Origin: Daphnia carinata | Taxonomy: Eukaryota; Arthropoda; Branchiopoda; Diplostraca; Daphniidae | Length of the DNA: 64,000 nucleotides | Assembly (NCBI RefSeq): GCF_022539665.2 | Contig: NC_081331.1 | Span: 7,347,534 to 7,411,533 of the forward strand | Direction of reading: 5' to 3' | In this document: one piece after another, positions 1-11,100 of the stretch | Layout: every line of letters starts with the position of its first letter | Numbering within the stretch: position 1 is the first letter of the stretch | The notes under the pieces: model-generated | The model's database searches: none | What the model saw: the letters and a program-made list of their open reading frames with translations, nothing else | Told to the model about the DNA's origin: nothing | Position numbers and translations under genes: made by a program

Positions 1-3000
1 CTCAAGAGAGGGAAAAAAAAGGTGGCGGTGTTATCTTTCATACCCATTCCAACGGTCTCTCCCTTTGCCCTTTATACGTCCATATACATGTACGTATATA
101 TACATACACATATGAGAGAAAAGAGGGGTCTGTCAGTTACGGTTGGACCAATCTTTCACGTAAGATATCCAGTGGCGGGCTTCTCTCTTTTTTTTTTCTC
201 GTTTTTTTTTTCTCTCTCTCTTTTTTTTTTATAAATATAGTATTCTTCCTCCCATGTACACTCTCTCTGCCTCTTTCTGTCTCTCTCTCTCTGCCGGAAA
301 AGGGAAGAAAGTCTTCTTGTTCTTTTCAAGGGAACTTGCGAAAAAAATCTCACAGTTCTCTATGATGCCGTCTACCAACTTCCAGCTCTTACCTAAAGTG
401 TTCGTCGTCTCTTCTTGTTTTTTTTCTTTTGTGTGAAGGAAAACTAAAAATATACGCCATCCGGGAACTAAATGTTAGAAATTTTGTATATTCCATATTG
501 TTGTGTTCACATGTTTGGCCAAGAACAACAAGATTTGACATTGATTCGATAAAAGACATTAAGCATAGATCGTCTCGATTAAATAATGTAGGTTTGATTT
601 GCTTGTTGAAAGAAGTACTATTATTTGGTCGTTGACAAATGCCCATGTATAGGAAGCAAAAAACAGTAAAAATAAAAAAAAAAAAAAGATAAAAGAAAGG
701 CAATGACATAAAAAATAAAATCTGTTTGGAACGCTGTTATCTGCACCATTCTATAAACCAGCTGATGCCTTCCTCCCTCCTGTTGGTTGACCCCACTTTG
801 TATAGGCTGCAATTCTTCGTCGATGACGCAAAGCCTAGTATATTACAGAATAGGTAGATTTTTTTTTTTCCTCGTACAAGAGTTCATGTCTCGTCAATCA
901 CTCTAGACCATCACCGGGCAATATTCATTCTGCGTGTAACGAAGGTGTCGGACAATGCGATTTAGGATCTTGACTACCACACAGCTGGCAGAATAGGTAT
1001 AGAAAAAAAAAAATATGATTATCGTTCATCGCATTTACAACCAGCACTGATACCATCCCACAACTTGCGGAACGGCTATAAAAAAAAATAATCACAATAA
1101 TGAACAACAAAAAAGAAGAGGGAAAAGAAAACATTCAATAGTCTTCAAAAGAAAGTATGTACAAAAAAAAAGTATACTAAAAGCATTAAAACTGGCGCTA
1201 TATATGTTTACATGTACAAACTGAAAGGAATTTACAAATACGACAAGACGAGGATGGACAAATCAATCTGATTTGTCGTTTTGATTTGATTTTTTTTTTT
1301 TAGGCAGCATCAACGTCAAACGTTCCGAGGTAAATAATGGTAACCCAAGTACCGCTTAAAAAAAGGAAATAAACGGAGCCATACACTGATTTCCTTGCGA
1401 TGCATGTAAGTGTAGTGGTTGGTGAAATTGGTAACCATTGAAGGCTGCAACGAACAATGAAGCACATGTGTACATTGAATGCCGCTGTCTACATTTGCTA
1501 CGTTTTGCAAATGCGTGTGACTTTCCAATATGGAACACGCGCACCAACCAGACAGCAAAAAGAGAAAAATACAAAAAAAAAAAAATCAGACGAAAATTCG
1601 TTTTTCAACGGAACTTAGCTCATTAAAAACAAAAAGTGGGCTAGTAAACACTGGCGATTTGGTAGGTAGATGATCGGTCGACGAAGCCCAAAAAAGCTCG
1701 ACTAGAACACAGCTCGCAAAGGTAAAGGTAGTTAACTGAGCGATTATGCCGAGATATTCGGCAGTGAGAACGGCCGATGTGAACACCCAATCAGCATAAA
1801 TAGTCCATCCCATTGATTGCTTTTCTGTGTGTGGTGAGCCATTAATTGGAATCCCTGGCTGCCTGTCTGCTGTGCTGGGCCCCAACTGGCGACGACGTTT
1901 GATTTTCTCCATCAAAGTCGATTGTTTTCCATTACTACCTACTTTTTTTTTTTAAATCTTTAGGTGTAGGTTGAATTCTGGTTTTTCTTCGTTGTTGTCC
2001 TTTTTTGGGGCGTTGAGATGAAGTGGAGTTTACCGATCCAGTTAGAAAGAATCCTTGCTCCAGCATCACCATTACCATTCCGACTAACCCAAAGGACGAG
2101 TCACTCATCATTTAATTCTTCAAATGAAAAAAATGCAACAGTACTCGTGATTTATCCAAGCTCATTTGATGACGAAGTGGGATATCTATTTATGTTTTTT
2201 TTTACTTTTTTCTTTGCCGAATTATCTCTGAAAATTAGTTTACGGAAACACAATGAAACGAATAGACGAAAGAAAAAAAAGATGCTCGAAATTTCTGCAT
2301 TTATTGTCATGTTGTCCCAGTCCGGCTTCAGGCAAAAGGAAATGATTCAGACGTAGCCAAGAAAGGCGCTATATGCTTTGGTCATAAAGACGTGCCCAGT
2401 CACGATGTTTGTTGACCTTCCAATCCCGCGCGCAGACGTCCAGCATGGCGCTGCAACAGCATTAAATCCATTGCCGTTGACAGACACTCTACACCAGTTC
2501 CTCTATTTTTTTAGGTGACCCATCTACCTTGACACAACTTAAACGGAGCAAAAAAAAAAAAAATAAATAAAAAATATGCAAATGAGATTACATAATCATG
2601 TAGAATCATACAAGCCCTTGATATACGTTTCACTGCGTCAACGAGTCACGTTTAACAATCAATGAAAAGGATAAGCTGTGACATAGTCTCGATTTAATTG
2701 TTGCACTCGGTTGCCTCGCAAAGATACGCTATTTCCTAATAACGCGCGGCTCACACATAAATTACTTTCGTTTTTTTGTATTCATGACGGAGAGAATTGC
2801 GGCTTTGTTTCTTCACTTTTTGCGATTTAGTTTTCGAGACTAACGCCGAAGCCATGTGCATTTAATGACCGTAATAGCTTTTAATCGATGGAGTGGACTA
2901 AAGCAATCATTTCTAATTGAATATGGCACGTAAGAAAATCGGTGAACTTCGCACGAGTTCGAGACGAATAGAAGGAAGGGAAAGTGAGGGAACAACTAAA

Positions 3001-4020
3001 AGTGGACACGACGAAACAATAGAAAATTGTCGCCTGTCTACGTCGGTGCTTGCTGACACGTGCTTTTGGACAGCGGTAAGGGCGCGTAAAAAGGGTGGGG
3101 GGTTGCTAATTTGTACAAATACGTTCTTTGGGCACGAGGAAGATTTTTTTTTATTGTTCTAAGGTAAGGGCGAAAATGGACCTTGTTTCAAGGTCTACCG
3201 ATGTCGTTTGATCTCGTGTTCGATTTACGGTGCACGTGTCCGATTTCAGTTGAATGCTCTAGCTATCCAATGCCCCGTTGAAATGCATTCGATTTGATTA
3301 AAACGCTGAATTTACATGACACGAAAAACATTTCGCTTGTTTAGCGATGTGATTTTGAAAATAAAAATAGTTACACATAGAAACGCCGCGTTTTCTCCTC
3401 GTTATCAAGAGGCTCATTCAATCAGCAGCCAGCCGATTTTCCACTTTCTTTCCTTTAGTCCGCCAACTGATCGTCACGTCTTGTCCGTCGTGTCTAGTGG
3501 GCGCCCAGACCCAATAGTCAATTTCTATAAGCGAACAAGCCCGATAAAAAAAAAAAAAAAAAAGAAGAAAACAAGCGGGGACGTCGGTACCGCGATCGAT
3601 TCCCGCGAAACAAGAACAAGAAAAAAAAAAGCAAATAGAAAATACAGAAAAAAAATGTATAATAAGAACAATAACAAAAAAATGTCGTCGAGGTTCGAGC
3701 TGAATTTGTGGGAGGTGGGAGGACAACCCAAATAAAAAAAAAGGAAAAAAAAGCTGCGTTCAGATTGGTGTATCCCGTCACTATCAACAGCCCACCGTCC
3801 CCCCCAATACCACCTCCTCCCAACTGTGTTTCCCTTCTTTTTCGTCCACGACGCATCAGTGGACGCAGCTGGAACCGTCTATACGCAGTACACACTCACA
3901 CACGATATATATATATTTTTTTTTCCTCCTCCTTTTGGGAGGACGGCAAAAGGGAGGGAGAAAATAAGAGAGAAGAGGCGAAAAGAGAGGGAGGACGAAA
4001 AGAAAAAAAAAGAAAAAACA
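1..4020. other. Upstream non-coding region of BCL11 homologue
   Basis: No supported gene. The open frames here are short and mostly translate poly-A/poly-T or CT-rich tracts. The sequence is A+T-rich with many 8-15-nt homopolymers; the last kilobase has A-rich stretches (for example around 3545-3562) and a purine-rich block at 3930-4020. A distal regulatory role for the downstream gene is possible but not shown. One minus-strand frame without low complexity (about 1630-1915) has no recognisable domain. Confidence 0.5.
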
Positions 4021-4230
4021 AAACAATCGTAAGCGGCACAGTCGTAGGGCTGGACTTGGTCGAGTCGAGTCGTGTCTCTCGTTCTCCCCCGTTTTTTTTT
4101 TTCTATCACGTCGGCCCGTTCACGTTAGTTGTATAGTAGCGCCGAGTGGCCACAAGAGCTGGGTATCCACACACAGACAAGGGCTCACTCACTCGCAGTC
4201 TTCATACCCACCGTGCGCTTCTAGTGGCCT

Positions 4231-4252
4231 GTGTGTGTGTGTGTGTGTGTGT
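4231..4252. repeat. (GT)11 microsatellite
   Basis: Eleven perfect GT units in the probable promoter or leader; nearby GTG-rich sequence continues imperfectly to about 4300. Confidence 0.95.
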
Positions 4253-4496
4253 GGTGGTGGCGGGGCGGCGCGGTGTGCCCAGTGTGTGTCTGTGTGTGTA
4301 CGGGCGAGCACCCTCTCTGGCAGTCCTCAGTCGAGTGTCGGTCACCGTCCGGAGCGCAAGTCGCTCTCTCTCGCTCCCAGCGGATAGACACACATCCCAA
4401 CACGTCACGCACACACACGTTGATTATTACAAGAAGACGGTGAACGGACTTCACACCGTTCACAACAGCCTTTTGAGGAGACACAACAAATAACTG

Positions 4497-4523
4497 ATGT
4501 CTATTGACTGTTGGTGTCAATAG
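4497..4523 (+). other. Upstream ORF 1 (8 codons)
   Basis: ATG at 4497 followed in frame by TAG at 4521-4523. It matters only if transcription begins upstream of it. Upstream ORFs usually lower translation of the main frame. Confidence 0.3.
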
Positions 4524-4592
4524 AAGAAGTTGTCGTGTTTTTGTGACACAAGAGAGAGAGCGCAGAGACCGGTGCTTTTCTTTTTAGTTTCA

Positions 4593-4655
4593 ATGTTGTT
4601 CTCATCCGTTTCGGAAGTTACCCGTTTCCTAACTAAAACTGGCCACGAGTGCTAA
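4593..4655 (+). other. Upstream ORF 2 (20 codons)
   Basis: ATG at 4593 in the context TTTCAATGTTG, with an in-frame TAA at 4653-4655. It is the longest of the three leader ORFs and shows no recognisable peptide motif. Confidence 0.3.
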
Positions 4656-4841
4656 TTGACCGTAACCTGTCACGAGCCAATACAAGTGAGGAAAGGAAAC
4701 AATCACGCAGAGAGAGAGTGCGGTCGTTCATCGGCGTCGCTCTTGATTTTGATCGTCACACAAGCGACGAGTGAAAGACGCACACAAAAAAAAAAAAGAA
4801 AGAAGAAAACGAATTTGAACGAAGAAAATCAGCAGTGAATC

Positions 4842-4862
4842 ATGTCGTTGTGTTTGCGTTGA
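4842..4862 (+). other. Upstream ORF 3 (6 codons)
   Basis: ATG at 4842 in the context AATCATGTCG, with TGA at 4860-4862. After this stop there is no ATG until the proposed BCL11 start at 5112, leaving room for reinitiation. Confidence 0.3.
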
Positions 4863-5026
4863 ACAGTGTCGGCCAGTTTTCCGTTCACCTTTTTGGAACC
4901 ATTTTTGTTTGAGTTTTCTTCTATTGTCCGACAAATTTCTCCGATCCTCTGCCGGTCGTCACTTCAGTCATTTTGTTTGGATCACCAAAGACCAATTGAG
5001 CCCAAATCGTTTCGACGCCGCAATCA

Positions 5027-5034
<8 letters not shown>

Positions 5035-5058
<24 letters not shown>

Positions 5059-5075
5059 CTTTTTTTTTTTTTTTT
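5035..5075 (+). repeat. Long T tract just before the BCL11 start codon
   Basis: T24, one C, then T16. It ends 36 nt upstream of the ATG at 5112. No AG follows it before the ATG, so it is unlikely to be the pyrimidine tract of a splice acceptor and would be transcribed as poly-U in the leader if the start site is upstream. Confidence 0.85.
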
Positions 5076-5111
5076 GTTAATCGGATTGTTGATTGTTTCC
5101 AATCGGCCGCC

Positions 5112-5148
5112 ATGAGGATTAAGATGCCCGCCATGCGAATCGCTCAAG
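5112..5148 (+). CDS. BCL11: BCL11 homologue, coding exon 1 (12 codons plus one base)
   Basis: The exon starts with ATG in the context GCCGCCATGAGG and ends at the donor CAAG|GTAAGA (GT at 5149-5150). It encodes [12 protein letters not shown] plus the first base of residue 13. The 37-nt length leaves one base over, which pairs with the two bases before the first full codon of exon 2. Human BCL11A exon 1 also ends in phase 1. No ATG occurs in the 249 bases between the last upstream ORF (stop at 4862) and this start, which supports it as the initiator. The peptide is short and basic but does not show the MSRRKQ sequence that vertebrate BCL11 uses to bind RBBP4/NuRD. Support is from splice signals, phase and context rather than strong residue conservation, so another first exon could exist. 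Confidence 0.7.
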
Positions 5149-8100
5149 GTAAGATCAATCGACTATTTTTTTGCTATTTCCTTTCTCTCTTTCTCCTCGT
5201 TGACCAGTTTCGATGATCTGTTGCGATTCCCACATTAAACGGCAAACGTTTTCGGAATGTGTTTTTTTTTTTTTTTCATATTCGCGTGCTACGATTCTGT
5301 CTCTTTAATGACGTAAAAAAAAAAAGTGAAGTAGGCCTTATAGGCTGCGCGTGCGCCTTGCGTGGAAGAGAAAAATGCGTTCGTAAAGCGCATGTCTTGT
5401 CTACACCACTCGATTCTTTTCCGATTCCATGGCCGACTGAAAAAGGTCGCCCACCATTTGTACTACTATCACTGTGAGTTTTCCTTTCCCTTTTTTTTTA
5501 TGCCGCTTGTCCGAATAGGGAAGTGTTAGGCCAAGCGTCCGGCGAATGGTCAGCGCCGGATGGACACCATCCCCGACGCATGCGCTAGTGCATCGGTGCC
5601 GTACGCTCAAATGTAGCCGGCCACTGACCGCTGGCTGAAAACATTTTAATACCTTATGTGCCATTTTTTTTTTTTTTTTGGTTTAAGAAACGGATAGGGG
5701 ATAGCTGAATAAAACTGGTTAAAAGTTGGAAGAAGTAATTAGAGACATCCACTTTTAGGAGCAAATAGCTCAGAAATCGAAAATTTTATCACCGTGTCCG
5801 TATTGAAGTTTACTTTGCTCCACACGTTTTTGTTTCTCACGTAATTCGCTCTCTGCGTCCTCTCTTCCGATTGTGACAAGTGTACATATTTTTTATACTC
5901 GTTTTTTTTTTTGTCACTTTTACATTTTGTTTTTATTTTAGTTGTGGTCTACCAGCCCTCTTTCCATCTTCATCCCTTGTCTTTTTCTCTTTCTGTTATC
6001 TAAATTTAAATGTCTCGGACCTAACTCCACCCTGGTTCTTTCTTCCACCCAAAAGCCAAGACGAAAAATGAAACCAAGACAAGGAGACTTGAGAAAGGAA
6101 CTTGATGAATTCCGACGGACCGAACAACAAACAAACTTACACAAAAAATTGAGAACGGCGCAATAATTAAAGGAAGTTGAAATGGCGTCGCTGGCGTCGG
6201 AGACGTCCATTTTTGTTTTTTGTTTTTTTTTTTATATCGAACGTCTCTTTTCCGAACTCTTTTGATTTTAGCGACCTTGTGATCACGTCGAAGTAAAACA
6301 GTTGCATAAGAAATTTTTCGACAAAAAAAAAAGAAGAAATCCTCTTTTTTTTTTTTTTTAGTTAGTTACGACTAATCAACAACGGTCGAGTTGATCCCTT
6401 GCCAATCTTGCTTGGATTTCTGGCGTTTTTTGTTTGTTTTATTTCTGGAAAGAATAACGAAAAAACAAAAAGAAAAGAAGGGGGTTGGAGACAGATGACA
6501 AGGATGGCCGTGTCCTGTCGTGCGCGTCTCGACTGCTATTTTTGGTCAAAACAACAAGGTTCCTCCTGGTCGAGCGGGCGGTCAACTTCGGTGAATAACA
6601 GTCGCACCAACTCAGCCCGTTTCACAATGATAAAAAAAAGAAGAAACTAAGAGATGGTGGGGGAGGACAACAGAGTGAAGCAACGTCCGCAGCAAAGCCT
6701 TTTTTTTTTTTTTCCAGCAGTGCTAGTGAAAAACAATCTTTGTTTTTTTTTTTGTGTTCCCCTTCGCTAGTACGGAAGGCAACAAACACTTTGACAATGA
6801 TTCTCTCTGTTCGTGTATCGAAATGCATATTTATCTGAGGGGGGGAGGAAAAGAAAAAAATAGCAGTCATAGCCCATGTACTTTGCAAGGGAAACGTACG
6901 AGATGGATACTGAAAGAAAAAGAGAGAAAGAATGGTTGTTTACCGAAGTCCGTTTTCACTTTTCATTCTTCCCCTCTCTTGCCTACCTTTTCGATTTATT
7001 CTACATCGTTTTTTGTGTGTGTGTGTATGTATGTATGTTGTTGTTGGGCGTTCACAATTGAAGAGAGAGAGGGCCTTGAAGAGCTGACCCTTGGGCAGCC
7101 GGATGACCCGCTCGTCATCCATCAATAACGGGGCTCGCGCGTTGGGTCCATGAGACGTTCAAAAATCGCCCCTCTTTTTTTTTTTTTTTTCTCCTCCCCG
7201 AAATCGGATGATTTCTTTTCATTCATTCAAAACGCAGCATGCAACGATAATACAACATTCTTCCACAGTCGGAGTCAGTTTTTATTCGGTTTCGCCGCCA
7301 CGTCAGGGATCTAGAAAAAGAAGAAGAAGGAAAAGATGATGGCGCATTGGGGAGAGTCTTGGTCTACGAGTGGCTAGTCAGGGAGAGCGTGAGAGAGTTC
7401 AAGGCTCGGTGAGCCAGTGACGGCGATTATCGTTATAGAATGAGAAAAAAAAAAAAATGTATATATAAGTGAAAGAAAGACATTAAAAGCAAAAAGGGCG
7501 ACAAAAGAGAAGAGAGAATGGTCACATTGGTCAGCCACCAAAAAGGTTCTCCGGGCGAAGGGGAAAGCCGAAGAAGTGGAGGAACGTTCTGACCGCTAGA
7601 TAGTTACCCACGATAAGCTTCAGATGATAAGAAGATGACCGCATAATAGTCTCTGGCATTGTCGGCTTATTTTAGTATTGACTTATTCTGAGCTCTTTAC
7701 CCTATTCAAAACGAGTAACCGCTTGGCTTTGATTTATGTCAATGAGATGGAAGATTTGCCTCTTCTTTGCCTTTCTAAGGGAATGCATCGCAATATTCCG
7801 TTCATTTAAAAACAATTCTTTTCCCCTTGAAAAATCTATGTATTTATTCATCTCTTCGTGCGAATCTGTTGTTCGTACGGGGATTAATACGTTTTACTTT
7901 TTCAAGCAAAGTAGCGCAAGGAAAACTGAATGCCAATATGGATAAGTAGTTTCTTCATCGAGTGTTGCACCGCTTATTGCCAGAGACATTCTCAAATTCA
8001 AGTTTGGCTGCAAGCTGATGGACTGACCCAAATGGAGCCAGCTCGCTAAAAGCGATACATTGGCATGCCGGTGTGATAGGTGTCCCTTCCTATCTTGTCA

Positions 8101-11100
8101 GTTTTATTCCGATGTCTTCTTTTTTCTTTTCTTTTTTTTCGTTTTACTTTCTCAGTTCAGGCTCACCTCCAATCTCTTTTGCGCTTGTGACGTCATGTAT
8201 CTTGTAAGCGCTTTTTTGTCGATCGGGTTTCGGAATTTTGAAAATTGCACGATCCGTGAGGATAGGGCAGATATGAATTCAGCGGATCAAGAAAGTCGGT
8301 CCCTTGTTGAATGGGAAACAAACATGGTAGAGAGAACAGAGCTCCAAGACTCATCCATTCTAGACTCCTCCGCATTTCAATTGTTTTCCTCCAAGGGCAA
8401 AAGTGACAGAGTAGATTCATCAATCACATTAGTTTGTGCCGAAAGATAATTTTTTTGTTATTCTGATCCGAGATCCGCCGGCCATCAGTTCCGTCTTAAC
8501 GTGTCGATGTAAAAACAAGCGTGTGTGACGTCATTTATCCGTTTTATTTTTTTTTGTTATTTTTTTTCGCATGTGCAATCGTGGTTGTGCCCGTCTTTAA
8601 AAACGCTTTTCTTGTGTGCGACGTTGCAGCGGCTGAGCCGTGACGTCTCTGGGTTTTAGTTTGACTCACGCGAGTACACATGTACACAAAGAGAACGGAC
8701 TTGTTTGTCAGCAAAACAGATGGGCCGTCCTTATTTTGTCCTGCCTTTATTCCTATTGGTTCTGTCAGTTCTTTGGCTATTATCTTATCGATTACTTCAC
8801 TCCACACGTTTTTATTATTTTTTTTTTTAGTTGCCCGGTTTGCCCATATGACAAAGTGTGTTGCACATAGACAATGATTTTTTTTTTTTTGTTCTTTGCC
8901 TTTAAACAAAAACAAAAATTAGCCGATGGGTATTCACCTCTAGTAACGCCTCGCGGTGGTAAAAACATCAGGGCTAATAAATAACCACCGGTGGCGCAGG
9001 TGTTTAGCCCCTCTTGTTATTTTCTGTCTACCCCTCCTTCTTTTTTTTTTTTTCTATATACTTGTCCCATTCTCTCCTATATCAACCATTTTTTGTTTTG
9101 TTGTTATTATTCTTTTTTTTTTTGTTTTTCATCACGTCCTAAGCGTAGTAACATTCAAATATGGTGTTGGGGCCCTGTCGTTTAGTGTAACCCGCACCAG
9201 AAGAAATAATGAATCCCCCAACCGCCTGTCCCGCATCTGATTCATTTCGATATTGGTTTTGTGTCGAGCGGAAATGGTTGGTGCCGGGCACCGGAACTGA
9301 CCCTTTTGTCAGGGTTCATTGCCGCTTTTATTTCCTCCTTTTTTTGTCTACCAGGTTTTTCAAATGATTTATTTTTAGCGCTCTCGAACCCACTTCTCTT
9401 ATTCGTTTTCTTTATTTCGTTTGCAAATATCGAAAATGCCAACCACGAAAATCAAATTAACTTCGCCGCCAAAATCAAATCAAATAAATAAATTTTTTAA
9501 AAATAAAGAGGTCTTCGAAACGATTAGAAAAGAAGTTGAAGGCAGGTCAGCTGCGAATTTGAACCTCTTACTTCTCAAATGCGAAATGGGTTTGCCGAGC
9601 CGTGAAACAAATCACACCGTTTGCAAAATCTCACGCCGGTTTCTTTAGCACCGGGGTTTTACCATACCCAAATGCAAGGGGAAAAAAATTAGATGTAGGA
9701 AAAAAAAAAGAAAAAAGAGCACGGCAGAGGTTATGGAAAGGGTCATCCGCTCGCCTTCTTCGGCTGACCTTTTGGCAGAGAGCACGCTCTCTTCGTATTC
9801 ACAACATCGTTTCGTCTTCGTCGAAAGAGTTATTCGGTCGTCATTTCTTCTTCTCTTTTTTTTTTTTTTTTTTTTTTATTTTTCTTTTCTATTCATATTC
9901 TTCTTTATTGTTTCCGACGCTGCTTACGAGCCCTGACGGTGCCCGTTGGTTCCCGTACGCAATTGACTAGCTGCGACCCGTTTATAGTGTTGGCGCGGGT
10001 CATTCTCATGAACTTACGAGGTCGACATTTCCGACCATTAAGACACGACCCCTCTGGTGGCCGTCTTGGACACTTTCCCAACAGCCTCATCGTTTTGCTC
10101 GACACACAACAACAAACAACAACAATACAATATAATAACCAACGTCTTCTCTCTCTTTCGACCTCTCTCTCACATAAGAGAAATTGGGGAAACACACACA
10201 CAACGACAACGATTACTACTGAATTATGATGCCTTTCTTTCTTTTTTTTTTTTTGTTGAAATTCGAATGGCCCGCGACGACCAAAGATTTAACGTCAATG
10301 TGTGTTCTAGCTGAAGTGGCTGTACGTATTTTTTTTTTTCTCTGGAATTGCGGGTCGAAACCAACTTGGTACCCAACCAAAAAGAAAGAGAAAAAAAATA
10401 AAGAAGGGAGGGCTCTTTTCTTTATTCGAATGCATCACGTGATGAGTATCACGGACCACCCAATACGTTTCGAGTCACCATGTTTATATATATATATATA
10501 TATATGTATATACATATATAATATATCTACACATTTTTCTTCTTTTTCCCCCTCATCTCGCCCACCAACATTTTTCTCCATTCTTTCTTGTTTCTCCATC
10601 CCAACAAAAGAGAAATATTTGCATAAAGAAAGAGAAAACGTGGAAAAAGAACGGGGGGGGGGGGGGGAGAAAAGAAAATAGAATGATAACAGACCCGATT
10701 GTGTTGGGCATCATAACGATTTCGTTCGATAGAAATCTCCGCCGGCTCAAGTCTTCCGTCTGCTCACGGTCAATGCTGATCCCGCTGCTGGCTCTCCTTC
10801 ATCAGAAATGTAAATTCTCTCTTTCTACGACGTCCTCCGCGCACGCATTTGTTATTGAAATTTTACAGTCGATTGATCGAATCGAGCAAATGTGAGAAAG
10901 TTAACAAAAAAAAAAAAAAAAAAAAAAAAATAAAAAAAAAAAAAAGCGACATGTATTGATTCGATGTCTTGCCACGTCTGGCGAGTGGTCAGAATCAACT
11001 AGCCTCTCTCTCTCTCTCTGTCTCCGCCCACGAAACACTGGAACACGTAGGGCGCGCCGCCGTCGATTACAGCAACGATTCTTAATCAATGTAAATGGAA

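Larger units (their letters stand above)
4021..5111 (+). promoter_or_regulatory. BCL11: Probable promoter and 5' leader of BCL11 homologue
   Basis: This block is richer in G+C and CpG than its surroundings (especially 4020-4500) and leads directly into the first coding exon. It holds a GT microsatellite (4231-4252) and arthropod initiator-like TCAGTC at 4327-4332 and about 4958-4968, neither with a clear downstream promoter element. Three short upstream ORFs lie at 4497-4523 (8 codons), 4593-4655 (20 codons) and 4842-4862 (6 codons). A T tract at 5035-5075, broken by one C, sits 36 nt before the ATG. No convincing TATA box was found. The transcription start cannot be fixed by eye; if it lies near 4.3 kb, the leader is about 0.8 kb. 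Confidence 0.45.

Noticed and set aside
4146-4493. Open frames on both strands in the GT-rich leader
   Set aside because: They mainly translate GT/CA repeat sequence (Val/Cys or His/Thr) and no family was recognised.
5200-7535. Several TGACCA/TGGTCA motifs early in intron 1 as BCL11 autoregulatory sites
   Set aside because: A 6-mer on both strands is expected about every 2 kb; the density is only slightly above chance.
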